Translations under genes and position numbers: made by a program | Part shown: positions 15,515 to 23,679 of the stretch, piece by piece | How positions within the stretch are numbered: the first letter of the stretch is position 1 | Layout: every line of letters begins with the position of its first letter | Origin: Dunaliella salina | Taxonomy: Eukaryota > Chlorophyta > Chlorophyceae > Chlamydomonadales > Dunaliellaceae | Assembly: GCA_002284615.2 (NCBI GenBank) | Contig: MU069913.1 | Span: forward strand, 179,322 to 203,000 | Direction: 5' to 3' | Length of the DNA stretch: 23,679 bases | The notes under the pieces: generated by a model | What the model was told of the DNA's origin: nothing | Databases searched by the model: none | What the model saw: the letters and a program-made list of their open reading frames with translations, nothing else

Positions 15515-16365
15515 CACTTTCGCAATGTCCTCACAGACTGGCACAATTGATGAGTGGACGATGAGGACCTTTGGTAAATGGGGATATGCGTTCTTGGATC
15601 AGACCCACCCATGGTGACATCTCAGGCCCATACGCTTGGTGCGTAACTATGTACAATGGCATGTTGTGCATGTATTGGCACCACTCTATGCCTGCTCCGG
15701 TTGCTCCACTTTGAGATACCACCACATAGCACCTCTTACATTCAAGGTACAACCGCGGTCACACGGCTTCATGCTTCCAATAGTCACTCCACTGATGCTC
15801 GAAATCACACTTTGCGCAGGTATGACCGAGACAGCATGATGCAAAAGATGCAGAATGGGGGCATGGGTGATGATGAGGATGAGTATGGCGGTGACTACGA
15901 GGGCGAGGATGAGGACGCCAACATGGGCGAGGGTGGCGAGCTGTAGGCTTTGAGCATGGCTGCNTTGGATGCTTGGACTGACATCATGGCTGCTTTGGAA
16001 GCGGGTGGCAAGCTGTTGGTTGGACCATGGCTGTCTTGGATGCTTGGATTCCATAAGGGTTAACATGGATCCTCTATGAGGTTGGGACTATGTCTAGATC
16101 TGCTCTGTTGTCTGTGGCTGCCGTCCTGTGGCGCAGGNATATAGAATAGGGTGGCCCGTGACACGAGAAGGTGATTCTGTCATAAAGAAGGGCCACATGT
16201 GGCCTCTTTTTTGGTGGGAGGGGGACCAGTTTAGAAAGCACTGGAGAAAACGCAAACATTTCAGGCGGCATCACATCTATTATACTAAGGACTCTGGAGT
16301 GGTTACTGGAGGGTAAGCTGCAGATGATGCATCAGTGGGCTTTCAGTGGTGATTAGAAGCAGACG
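15515..16365 (+). repeat. Left arm of large inverted repeat
   Basis: Matches the reverse complement of 22252 to about 23105. From 15783 to 16365 the arms are nearly identical: coordinates sum to 38617 throughout and by eye differ at only a few positions (for example GGCGGCATC against GGCGGAATC). From 15515 to 15782 they differ at roughly a tenth of positions. Both arms have an ambiguous base at matching places (15964/22653 and 16138/22479). Confidence 0.9.
15820..15946 (+). pseudogene. Captured acidic terminal exon (left arm)
   Basis: After a good 3' splice site (CACTTTGCGCAG, ending at 15819) the reading is RYDRDSMMQKMQNGGMGDDE, then DEYGGDYEGEDEDA and NMGEGGEL, stop TAG 15944-15946. A Met/Gly patch followed by a strongly acidic tail resembles C-termini of cytosolic chaperone-type proteins, but I cannot name the gene. 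It matches neither family A nor B and looks like the last exon of a host gene copied into the repeat. No upstream exon is recognised. An identical copy is at 22671-22797. Confidence 0.5.
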
Positions 16366-17149
16366 CCATCACTCTAAGAAAGGGGGCAAACACAAGCGAG
16401 CCATGAGTACAGAAGCTCTAGAAGAAGCCTGTTCTCCAGAGTTACCGCAGAGGGGGACGACGGAGGCCTGAAATAGGGGAACTTTTCAAATATTCCTTGT
16501 GTACGGTGGCCGTGACTGGCAAGCTTATCATCAAAATGTGCTCTTCAACGCACCTGGATAAAAATCTTGCGTTTCACGGCCAACCTGCCTAAGCAGGCGC
16601 GGCGTGTACCCTAGTTTTTACCACAAAAAAGAATATCATTGCAAAAAAGATGGAGTGAAAAGACACAGAGGTTCGTCAGATACAGTATTCCAGCCATTTA
16701 CCTCAGAAAGAATCTGGCACAGGAGGTGCAAAGGTCTATTTTTGAGTTTGTTTTCCCCATTGATGAGTATGCAGGAGGTTAGCATTGTAAATAAGAGTAA
16801 TAAATACAAAAAAATTTGGATTGAAAATTGGTCCCAGGATAGAGCTGTGGGCCATTTTAGGGTGATCTGAGGCCAGGAGAGTGATCTGGGGTCAACCGGC
16901 TTTCGCCATTTTGTGTGAACATGGTTTCTTGTTGGCATTTTAACGATTAGGTTGGTCAGATTTGGAAAGTAATGGTGGGAAAGAACATTTCAGCGAATTG
17001 GGACTGTCGCCCCCCTCTTGAATCATTGTTATTTTTTGATGCTCATGTGAAAAGAAAAAAGGAGACAGCCATTTTTCTGGCTGTCTCCAGAAAACCTTTG
17101 GAAAACCAGAAAACCAGAAAACCTTTGAGAGATTGGTTGGAAGGAATTG
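16366..17149. other. Non-coding stretch; repeat C edge and hairpin
   Basis: 16366-16440 keeps repeat C words (AAAGGGGGCAAACACAAGCG, GAGCCATGAGTACAGAAGC). Beyond that I recognise nothing; short ORFs on both strands have no family features. A strong hairpin is at 17061-17088. The phrase CCAGAAAACCTTTG occurs twice near 17087-17125. Confidence 0.5.
17061..17088. repeat. Perfect 11 bp hairpin
   Basis: GGAGACAGCCA, 6-base loop TTTTTC, TGGCTGTCTCC. No T-run or gene end to make it a terminator. Confidence 0.85.
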
Positions 17150-17590
17150 CCATGCCCAGCTTTCATGCGAAGCAGAGAGAAGTTAACGTAGGGATTTCAA
17201 CTTCAGCCAGATAGCCTGGCTGCTCGGTCTGCTCAACTGTTCCAGCCACAAGAAAAAATATCCATGAGATCAGAAATAAAACGATAAGTCTCGTTAGTTT
17301 GTTTCTGTTAGAAAGGAAAGAAATTACACTCAGAACTAGCCTGAGTGTAATAGGAAGCGCCTGACTCGTCCTGAAAAATGTTGTGAGTGGAGAAGAAATC
17401 AGAGAACAGTCGTGCATAAGTCCTTCGAAGAGAACACGTAAGATCACAAGAACAAAGGAACAAGAACATACGTTTTTTTTTGGTTATATCAACCCAAGGT
17501 AATGGCGATTTCCCAAGGGCCTTTGCTCCTTCATGAACAAAATACCAGCAAAAAGGGGCTGGGCTCCTGAGAAAAGAACACACAAGCAAG

Positions 17591-17735
17591 GCCCACAAGG
17601 AAGGGCAAAAGGGAAGGGGCAAGATCCACAAGGAAAGGACAGAGGAGAAGGGGCAAATGTCCACAAGGAAAGGATAGAGGGGAAGAAGCAAAGGTCTACA
17701 AGGAAAGGACAGAGGGGAAGGAGCAAAATTTACGA
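17591..17735. repeat. 35 bp minisatellite, about four units
   Basis: CCACAAGGAAAGGACAGAGG and GGAAGGGGCAAA recur with starts at about 17591, 17625, 17660 and 17695, and a decayed fifth start at 17730. Confidence 0.9.
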
Positions 17736-17779
17736 AGCAAGCACCTACAAGTCAAAAGGCAAGCCTGCCAGAGCACGAA

Positions 17780-17889
<110 letters not shown>

Positions 17890-18206
17890 CTGCAGAGGCC
17901 AACGGAACACTACTGCCTACGGGCACAAGTCTCAAGCGAGGAAAACACGCACACGGGAACTGGAGACATGGAAACACACATACACAAACCAACGTTTCTC
18001 AATGTGTGCTTACCTAAATCGAGATACAAATACCTAGGGACAGAAAAGGGCGCTCCATGAGGAGACAAATGTTCCAATAGAAGAACCACCCAGTGGTGAT
18101 ATTTGGCTAATTTGTTCACATACTCAGTGTGCCCTGTCAAGGCTCCAGCATTCCATACACCTTAGAGCCTTTTTCTTTAATCAAGAAAACTCTCGTTACT
18201 AAAGGC

Positions 18207-18226
18207 GTAGCTTTTCCTTTTTCCTC
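18207..18226 (+). mobile_element. 20 bp tail-only insertion of A type
   Basis: GTAGCTTTTCCTTTTTCCTC flanked by a perfect 10 bp duplication TACTAAAGGC (18197-18206 and 18227-18236). The insert equals the last four bases of the family A 3' end (ACGTAG) plus its tail CTTTTCTTTTTC with small changes. Confidence 0.75.
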
Positions 18227-18281
18227 TACTAAAGGCTGCCCTGAACGAACACACTGAGTAAAGTAAATGTGTTGCACCTAT

Positions 18282-18674
18282 CTAAGCCAGTGCATGCAGC
18301 CCAAAAACCTGAGGTCCAACATTCACGAGAGAGACTGACAGATCGACATCTGCTTGCAGCATCTTGCGCAGTGAAGCGGGGTCAAGACAAGCTAATGGAA
18401 GGGCCACAATGAGGCACCTTGGCGGAATAATATGTGTGTCATTCGGTTGAAAAAACAGATTCATTTTATTCGCCGAATCACAGCCATTGCATGAGAGCTT
18501 GTACTTGTGCCCACCAGCAGTCACGGCTGCTTCAGATACCAGTGAGGCTAAGGAAAGGTTGTAGCCAAAATTGCCTGGTTGCCTGATGAGTAGCTGCAAA
18601 ACAAGAGAAGGAAATCTACCAGGCCAGAGGCAGAGCGCATTAGGAAAAACAGGAATTTGAGGATTAACCCCTGA
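18282..18674 (-). pseudogene. Repeat D: conserved peptide of unknown origin (copy 1)
   Basis: Minus-strand reading after a pyrimidine-rich TTGTTTTGCAG: QLLIRQPGNFGYNLSLASLV, SEAAVTAGGHKYKLSC, then NKMNLFFQPNDTHIIPP and RCLIVALPL. Copy 2 at 21320-21616 (plus) has SEVAVTAGG..CKLSC, an NKMNLLVQPND-type block and RCLIVAIPL. Alignable at protein level with silent and replacement changes, so it was coding once. I do not recognise the family. It is in mirror orientation to copy 2, as the inverted-repeat arms are. Confidence 0.5.
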
Positions 18675-18678
18675 GGAA

Positions 18679-18995
18679 TTGCCACTTGCCACAGTTTGTC
18701 ACGGGACATTCTCCATGCGTTGTCTTTTTTCTCCCCTGCTGTATCGGGTCTGTCTCAGCAACATCACTGAGGCCTCTGAAAGCATTGAAGGAGCTTGTAT
18801 TGGCACTGCTAATTACAATGTCTCCAACCTCCTGTATGCCGATGACTTGTGCCTGACTTCCAACTCTCTAAATAATCTTCAAAAATCCATCCTACAACGT
18901 CTCAGAGCTCATGCCCGTCGCAAATTCATGACTGTTAATACAAAAAAAAACAGGGTTTGCCTATTTCAATCCAACACTGAGAATTTACCACCACT
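18679..18995 (+). pseudogene. B2 RT palm
   Basis: LFSPLLYRVCLSNITEASES, then IEGACIGTANYNVSNLLYAD with DLCLTSNSLNNLQ. Motif C is intact YADD (codons near 18837-18848). FMTVNTKKNRVCLFQSN is the region after motif C. The reading is cut at ENLPPL by A3 and resumes FGGEVLPYTGPFRY at 19507. Confidence 0.8.
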
Positions 18996-19499
18996 ACAAC
19001 TAGGATTGGAAAGAAGAAGAAAATAGAAGATTTGCGCCCTTGAGCGTGCATTAAGGGAAGAACCCTTCAGGGAACTCACCAACCACCCGGATTCCTCCAA
19101 GTTTCCTTTGAGCAGCGTTTGTCCTCACCAAGGCTCAAACACAATACCCCTGGATCATTATTTCCCAAGTATTTCCGGGAGAGCGACTGAGCTATGCTTG
19201 CTCTCTAGGATTGGATCACCAGCGTGCCACAAAGCTTGCTCAAGAACTTCATGCCCATTCTGTTCAATATGCCCACAAACTAGTCTCCACACACCGCGCT
19301 ATTGAAAACAAGAATACTTCCCACAGCCAGGTTCTAGAGCCAAGTGCTTCTTGTAACCCTCCAGATCCACATTAGCTTTCTGTTTTTCATACCTCGTGGT
19401 GAAGGGGGCTCACGGCTGTTTTTTGAGCCAATGTGTCTCTTTCCTTAATCGATTAAGGGAGAGCTTCTCTGCCTACGTAGTTTTCTTTTCTTTTCTTTT
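18996..19499 (+). mobile_element. A3: family A 3' end inserted in B2
   Basis: ACAACTAGGATTGG (18996-19009), then the SINE, then ATCACCAGCGTGCCACAAAG through the A C-terminus and 3' UTR to TGCCTACGTAGTTTTC and (TTTTC)n. Flanked by CACCACT at 18989-18995 and 19500-19506. Removing it joins B2 as ENLPPLFGGEVLPYTG, a continuous reading. The sequence is close to A at 11023-11318, and it keeps one base that A has lost. Confidence 0.9.
19010..19204 (-). mobile_element. tRNA-like SINE inserted in A3
   Basis: 195 bp flanked by a perfect 10 bp duplication CTAGGATTGG (19000-19009 and 19205-19214). Minus strand: AGAGCAAGCATAGCTCAGTC at the start includes a box A (TAGCTCAGTCG, plus 19184-19194). A box B-like GTGTTTGAGCC is at plus 19132-19142, about 50 bases later, as in tRNA genes. 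The body is followed by a T/C-rich tail TTCTATTTTCTTCTTCTTT. Box spacing and tail are those of a Pol III SINE; the tail type resembles family A's, suggesting A-type machinery moved it. Confidence 0.85.
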
Positions 19500-19506
19500 C
19501 ACCACT

Positions 19507-20160
19507 TTTTGGTGGTGAAGTGCTTCCTTACACAGGTCCCTTTCGTTACGGGATGACAAACGTATCAATCTGCAAAATGCCGCTGAGGAAGCCTTCGACC
19601 TTGCCCGGCAGGCATGGCTCATGTGTGTGCATTTGCTCATCAACACTAAACACATCGTCTCCATGCTTGCCTACAGCTGTTTAAGACGTACATCATTCCA
19701 GCAGGCATGCACGCTATTCAGGCATGGGCCAATCCTTATGTTCAACAGGGGATTGAAATGGACACCATCATCCAGAAATGGATTGTGATTCCTGAGATCC
19801 ATGCTTGCAGTCAGAACCTCCACTCCCTCTTGGAGCCTGTGCACATTTTTATAATTCGCTCCTTCAATGCAACAGTCCTCTCCTGCACCGAGTTTTCCAT
19901 GTAGATATTCCTCTCTGTCCCAGTCCTGGGACTCTTCCTGTTGGGCGGCACACTTGTTGTTTGCCATGAAAGGCTTACATCATGAGCACGCTTCCAATAG
20001 ATGATACGCTCTACTGACCCTGTGGATCTGAGTCAGCTAGTTTGGATCTCAGGTACTGTCATTTGGCTTCCCGAAGACTAATGTTTTCATATCATCCACG
20101 AGAGCTCAACAGGAAATCTTTTATCTAATTCACTGGAGCACACTTCCAAGCAAGATGCGC
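19507..20160 (+). pseudogene. B2 RT thumb and post-RT region
   Basis: FGGEVLPYTGPFRY, then INLQNAAEEAFDLARQAWLM and HLLINTKHIVSMLA, then (frame changed) KTYIIPAGMHAIQAWANPYV and EMDTIIQKWIVIPEIHACSQ. Matches the B9 thumb (LDNAAGEALK) and B1 (TKTYIVSSSMYGTQIW). After 19900 the frame is broken and only weak similarity remains. Confidence 0.6.
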
Positions 20161-20611
20161 ATGTCACTTGTTCTCTCTACGGCGTGCCCAAATACTTTTT
20201 AGCAGAACCTACCTACACATATTGTTTGGAGTGTGGCCTGTTTCAGACTTCGTGTCCATAATTTGAAAGTTGAGCAAGCTGCATGGGACGGCTTTACTTC
20301 CCCGACGTGCGATCTCTGTGATGCCCAAGATGATGTGCGGGATGTACAAAATGTTACATTCAAGTGTACTCATCCTCAGCTCTGTTCTCCCTGACACAAG
20401 TATGCTTCTCTGTTGTGTGGTCCCCCCTCTCTTCACTGCACCTTTCTTCTCATGAGAACCTGATCAGGTGGATCCTTATTTGCCAGCCATTCACCATGTA
20501 CAGTATTATCACGTGCGTTCCTTCTTGAATCAAAACAACAACACGCTTTATAAGTTTCTTCATGAACTTCTCCTTTTATACAAACAGGCTGCTGAGCTCG
20601 AGCACGCATGA
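20161..20611 (+). pseudogene. B2 C-terminus with zinc knuckle
   Basis: FRLRVHNLKVEQAAWDGF, SPTCDLCDAQDDVRDVQNVT then FKCTHPQLC (CxxC, then C; the usual His before the last Cys is Asn in QNVTFKC), a stop, HKYASLLCGPP, and after a frame change RSFLNQNNNTLYKFLHELLL ending ELEHA at TGA (about 20609-20611). Aligns with the B1 end FLSQESNQLYKFISDIM. The altered knuckle and breaks make it inactive. Confidence 0.7.
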
Positions 20612-20675
20612 TGGCGCAAGCAATTAAAGCTGGAGGGTACATGTGAGGTGTGCGGCTTAGGGTTTATGGGCTGCC

Positions 20676-20783
20676 CTGAAAGCACTTCCGTGGGTATCTG
20701 ACCTGAAAGCACTTCCATGGGTAGCTGCCCTGAAAGCACTTCCATGGGTAGCTGCCCTGAAAGCCCCTCTTGCCGATGAACTG
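20676..20783. repeat. 27 bp tandem repeat in B2 3' UTR
   Basis: CTGAAAGCACTTCCATGGGT followed by AGCTGCC, starting at 20676, 20703, 20730 and 20757 (the last copy decayed). It would encode a 9-residue repeat on either strand but lies past the B2 stop. Confidence 0.9.
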
Positions 20784-21319
20784 GACTGAGGGACGGCATT
20801 AGCCCTGAGGATCCTATAGTTGGTTCCATTCAGGCTAGTCAGTGTGACTCGCAGAGGAGCAAATATGAATGCCATACCTTGCTTGAATGGATGCTAATGA
20901 AATATACACAGCAAAACCTTGTTCATCCTGCACTCTGAACGTTTGAGCTTTTTTGATCCAACAACATCTGCCTCGCACAGTTTCATCAATCACCAGACCG
21001 CAACAGACATTTGTTATCAATCCAGTTCAAGTTTTGTGGGTTTAGCTTTTTCTTCTTCGGTTAGGTCTGGTTACAGACCTCAGTGTTTCCGCTCAGCTGT
21101 CCTTGTAGGCAATTAAAGCGAGGTAACCTTATCTTACATTACGAACAGGCTAGCAGTCAGTCGTTCTGGCTGGAGGCCTTCTTACACCTGGAACCTCAGG
21201 TAGTGTAGTACTTTGTTGCTGTGCAGGCACCAGTCCTGGAGTAATGGGCGTAGTTGGACAACTACTTCGTAATCAGAGAAGGGATCACTACTCATTAATC
21301 AGAGAAGGGAACGCGGCCT

Positions 21320-21616
21320 CTGGTTTGTGTAGACTTTTCTTTTTTTGGGCAGCTATTCACCAGGCAATCGAGCAATGTTGGCTGCATCCTTTCCTTAGCT
21401 CACTCACATCTGAGGTAGCCGTGACTGCTGGTGGGTACTTGTGCAAGCTCTCATGCGGTGGCCGTGATTTGGAGTTTGAAAACGAATGAAAATGAATCTG
21501 TTAGTTCAACCAAATGACATGCGTGTTCTTCCGTAAAGGTGCCTCATTGTGGCTATTCCATTAGTCTTTTCCCCGCTTCACCTGAAAGCCGAACACAGCA
21601 ATTTCTTCCGACCAAC
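21320..21616 (+). pseudogene. Repeat D copy 2 joined to repeat C
   Basis: SEVAVTAGG..CKLSC and CLIVAIPL correspond to 18282-18674 (minus). It runs on into CGCTTCACCTGAAAGCCGAA and TTTCTTCCGACCAAC, the start of repeat C, which is then split by B4. This is the only place where D and C are seen joined. Confidence 0.5.
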
Positions 21617-21980
21617 AAACAACAAGTTGGCCACTTATCAAACGTTCTTTGCTTTGCCTTTTGATCAGAATGTGCGCAAACCTATCGGGACGCTAGGATA
21701 TCTGCATCCGGATTTGTCTCCGCATGTCATGCAGAATGTCAGTAGATTTCGACTGAGAGCTCACACTCTGTACGTGGGAACTGCCTCTTGGGGAGAAGAG
21801 ATTTCTCCTGTGTGCGATCGTTGCTCCTGTAAACAGATCCAAGATGAGATACATGTCCTTTTCATGCGTCGAGCCGAGGGAATTTGTGCTTTAAGACAAA
21901 AGTACTCTCGGCTTTTCTGGACTCTGCCTGGTGATTTTCCACTTGCACTTCCTTTTTTGCACCAACACTTGAGTGACTAA
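21549..21980 (+). CDS. Open frame over B4 zinc-knuckle segment
   Basis: 143 codons; the first about 23 residues come from flanking repeat C/D and the rest from B4. It is undisturbed by stops through the B4 C-terminal region. As with 11390-11896, the start Met lies outside the LINE, so this is a chance fusion and not the native ORF2 start. No evidence of expression. Confidence 0.5.
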   Translation: MAIPLVFSPLHLKAEHSNFFRPTNNKLATYQTFFALPFDQNVRKPIGTLGYLHPDLSPHVMQNVSRFRLRAHTLYVGTASWGEEISPVCDRCSCKQIQDEIHVLFMRRAEGICALRQKYSRLFWTLPGDFPLALPFLHQHLSD

Positions 21981-22103
21981 GTTGTTTCTGTTTCCTCTTG
22001 CAACACAACAAAAAGCCTCTCTCTTTCATGTCTGAGCTTGTATTTGCTGTTGGCTGGCGCTGACCAGTCAAAGGCCTCCACATCTAATCTAATCTAATCT
22101 AAC
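21617..22103 (+). mobile_element. B4: family B 3' fragment with (AATCT)n tail
   Basis: Coding start NNKLATYQTFFALPF, then HPDLSPHVMQNVSRFRLRAH, knuckle VCDRCSCKQIQDEIHVLF, LRQKYSRLFW, stop TAA 21978-21980, short UTR and (AATCT)n. The last knuckle Cys is Arg. Imperfect flanks TTCCGACCAAC (21606-21616) and CTTTGGCCAAC (22104-22114). The uninterrupted paralogue at about 12080 reads CCGACCAACCTTGGTGCTG, which supports insertion here. The tail differs from the TTACC subfamily. Confidence 0.8.
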
Positions 22104-22114
22104 CTTTGGCCAAC

Positions 22115-22251
22115 CCTTGGTGTTGTCTCCAATACATGAGCAACTAAAAACAATGATAATTCTGGAAAAAAGGCTTATTATAGAGCTTCTGTTCTTGTGG
22201 CTCTCTTGCGTCTGCCTCCTTTACAGTGATTCACCCTCACGCATCGGATGA
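22115..22251 (-). repeat. Repeat C, right copy, diverged outer part
   Basis: Shares GAGCAACTAAAAACAATGAT, TCTGCCTCCTTTAC and neighbouring words with 12095-12200 and, reversed, with 16366-16440, at lower identity than the adjacent inverted-repeat core. Confidence 0.6.
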
Positions 22252-23105
22252 CGTCTGCTTCTAATCACCACTGAAAGCCCACTGATGCATCATCTGCAGC
22301 TACCCCTCCAGTAACCACTCCAGAGTCCTTAGTATAATAGATGTGATTCCGCCTGAAATGTTTGCGTTTTCTCCAGTGCTTTCTAAACTGGTCCCCCTCC
22401 CACCAAAAAAGAGGCCACATGTGGCCCTTCTTTATGACAGAATCACCTTCTCGTGTCACGGGCCACCCTATTCTATATNCCTGCGCCACAGGACGGCAGC
22501 CACAGACAACAGAGCAGATCTAGACATAGTCCCAACCTCATAGAGGATCCATGTTAACCCTTATGGAATCCAAGCATCCAAGACAGCCATGGTCCAACCA
22601 ACAGCTTGCCACCCGCTTCCAAAGCAGCCATGATGTCAGTCCAAGCATCCAANGCAGCCATGCTCAAAGCCTACAGCTCGCCACCCTCGCCCATGTTGGC
22701 GTCCTCATCCTCGCCCTCGTAGTCACCGCCATACTCATCCTCATCATCACCCATGCCCCCATTCTGCATCTTTTGCATCATGCTGTCTCGGTCATACCTG
22801 CGCAAAGTGTGATTTCGAGCATCAGTGGAGTGACCATTGGAGGCATGAAGCGGTGTGGCTGCGGTTGTACCTTAGTGTAAGAGGTGCTATGTGGTGGTAC
22901 CTCAAAGTGGAGCAACCGGAGCAGGCATAGAGTGGTGCCAAAACATGCACAACATGCCATTGTACACAGTTACGCACCAAGCGTGAAGGCCTGAGATGTC
23001 ACCATAGGTGGGTCTGACCCAAGGACGCACATCCCTATTTACCAAGTGTTCTCATCGTCCACTCATTGATTGTGCCAATCTTCGAGGACATTGCGGAAGT
23101 TTTTG
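22252..23105 (-). repeat. Right arm of large inverted repeat
   Basis: Reverse complement of 15515-16365; see that entry. The near-identical part is 22252-22834. The outer part, 22835-23105, is diverged. Confidence 0.9.
22671..22797 (-). pseudogene. Captured acidic terminal exon (right arm)
   Basis: Same reading as 15820-15946 on the opposite strand, including the CAG splice acceptor, GDDEDEYGGDYEGEDEDA and the stop. I see no difference from the left copy over the exon. Confidence 0.5.
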
Positions 23106-23633
23106 GGGAGCCGACGTAGATGTGAGCGATGCCAAAGCGCCTTTCTTAGAAAGCAGAGTCACATGCCTAGCCGTACAAAGACTTGCATCCTTGGATTAAA
23201 GCTTAGAGCGCCTGTGAAGGGCATTCTGAGGGGTGCTGCAGTGTCTTGTAACTGAACACCATGAGCTGCATGCTCAAAATGATGTGTGCTAAACATCCAG
23301 GGACTGTCCTCACAGATCCATCATCGCAGGAAAAGTATTAAAGCATTGCAGTTTCTGTAATGGAGCAAAAGGACGTCAAATCCTCTGCCCATCATCATCA
23401 TCACCATCATGAGAAAGTCTCTGCCTGTAATGTGGCTCTCCACTGTTTTGCATGATGTGAAGAACATCAAGGTGTGCTGAAAAGCTAAAACCAACTGATT
23501 CTGACTCGAAAGTCTCTGCCCAGGACAGCAAAGCAGATCAAGTCAATCATGGTTTACGTGTGCAAGCAACTGTACTTCATTCCCCATACATGGCAGTACA
23601 GCCTGTGCACATTTGCACACACAAAGCCTAAGA

Positions 23634-23634
<1 letters not shown>
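23106..23634. other. Unassigned sequence, no gene seen
   Basis: Short ORFs only. I see no retrotransposon motif. A CATCATCATCACCATCATGA run lies near 23392. Confidence 0.4.

Positions 23635-23679
<45 letters not shown>
23635..23679. repeat. (TG)n microsatellite at window end
   Basis: Pure TG dinucleotide to the last base, at least 22 units; probably continues beyond the window. Confidence 0.97.

Larger units (their letters stand above)
18675..21141 (+). mobile_element. B2: family B retrotransposon, 5'-truncated, carrying A3 and SINE
   Basis: Starts in RT motif B (FSPLLYRVCLSN) and runs through YADD, thumb, post-RT, C-terminal knuckle, 3' UTR and the B 3' terminus (21064-21141: GGTTACAGACCTC, CCGCTCAGCTGTCCTTGTAG, AATTAAAGCGAGGTAACC and degenerate TTACC units). 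It is interrupted at 18995/18996 by A3, which has a CACCACT duplication. It lies between the two inverted D/C units. Frames are broken in several places. Confidence 0.8.

Noticed and set aside
16074..16316. Overlapping ORFs around KGHMWPLFWWEGDQ / PPKKRPHVALLYDR in the repeat arms
   Set aside because: Open on both strands in a short, nearly identical segment with an ambiguous base; no family recognised, so coding strand and status cannot be decided.
17061..17088. Transcription terminator or microRNA precursor
   Set aside because: The stem is only 11 bp, there is no gene upstream, and eukaryotic context makes a bacterial-type terminator meaningless.
19177..19198. A true tRNA gene
   Set aside because: Only tRNA-like promoter boxes; no cloverleaf could be completed and the unit has SINE flanks and tail.

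Overview
This window looks like repeat-rich nuclear DNA from a eukaryote. I see no intact host gene. Nearly all recognisable coding sequence belongs to non-LTR retrotransposons (LINEs), most of it broken, with one tRNA-like SINE, long microsatellites and a large inverted duplication. Decayed ORFs read with the standard code. The species cannot be named from the sequence. A LINE that appears to carry both an APE-type and a restriction-enzyme-like endonuclease recalls the Dualen/RandI elements described from green algae, so a green-lineage alga or another protist is a weak guess.

Two LINE lineages dominate (labels are mine). Family A has, in order, the end of an APE endonuclease (SDHVPL), a reverse transcriptase (VDFTSAFN, FADD), a long linker, RNase H (TDGS, ASDS, GNERAD), a C-x3-C-x8-H-x4-C knuckle with TERHN, an RPD...IEIKF nuclease, a conserved C-terminus, and a 3' end of the type TGCCTACGTAG-(CTTTT)n. 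Family B has an Ala/Pro-rich segment, a YADD reverse transcriptase, a C-terminal CxxC...H...C knuckle, and a 3' end finishing in (TTACC)n or (AATCT)n.

Layout. 1-3104: B1, minus strand, reverse transcriptase almost open, opposed to A. 3105-11318: a long A copy broken by a 2.5 kb insertion (element P, 6647-9191) and by a 39 bp tail-only insertion (9413-9451). P carries ORF1-like sequence with a PHD finger and a region resembling the PCIF1 adenine-methyltransferase domain, yet ends with family A's C-terminus and 3' end and lacks a reverse transcriptase; it looks like a non-autonomous A derivative. 11319-15514: B fragments in both orientations, one (11463-12009) with a clear target-site duplication. 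15515-16365 and 22252-23105: inverted repeat arms carrying a captured acidic terminal exon. 17150-18150: a B copy whose zinc-knuckle region is replaced by a minisatellite and (CT)n. 18675-21141: B2, carrying an A 3' end (A3), which in turn carries a SINE. 21617-22103: another B 3' fragment. The window ends in (TG)n.

How the parts work together: A and B would supply the target-primed reverse transcription machinery. P, the SINE and the tail-only insertions end in the same kind of pentanucleotide tail as A, or a related one, consistent with mobilisation in trans by A-type machinery. Because several insertions have uninterrupted paralogues inside the window, the order of insertion can be partly read.
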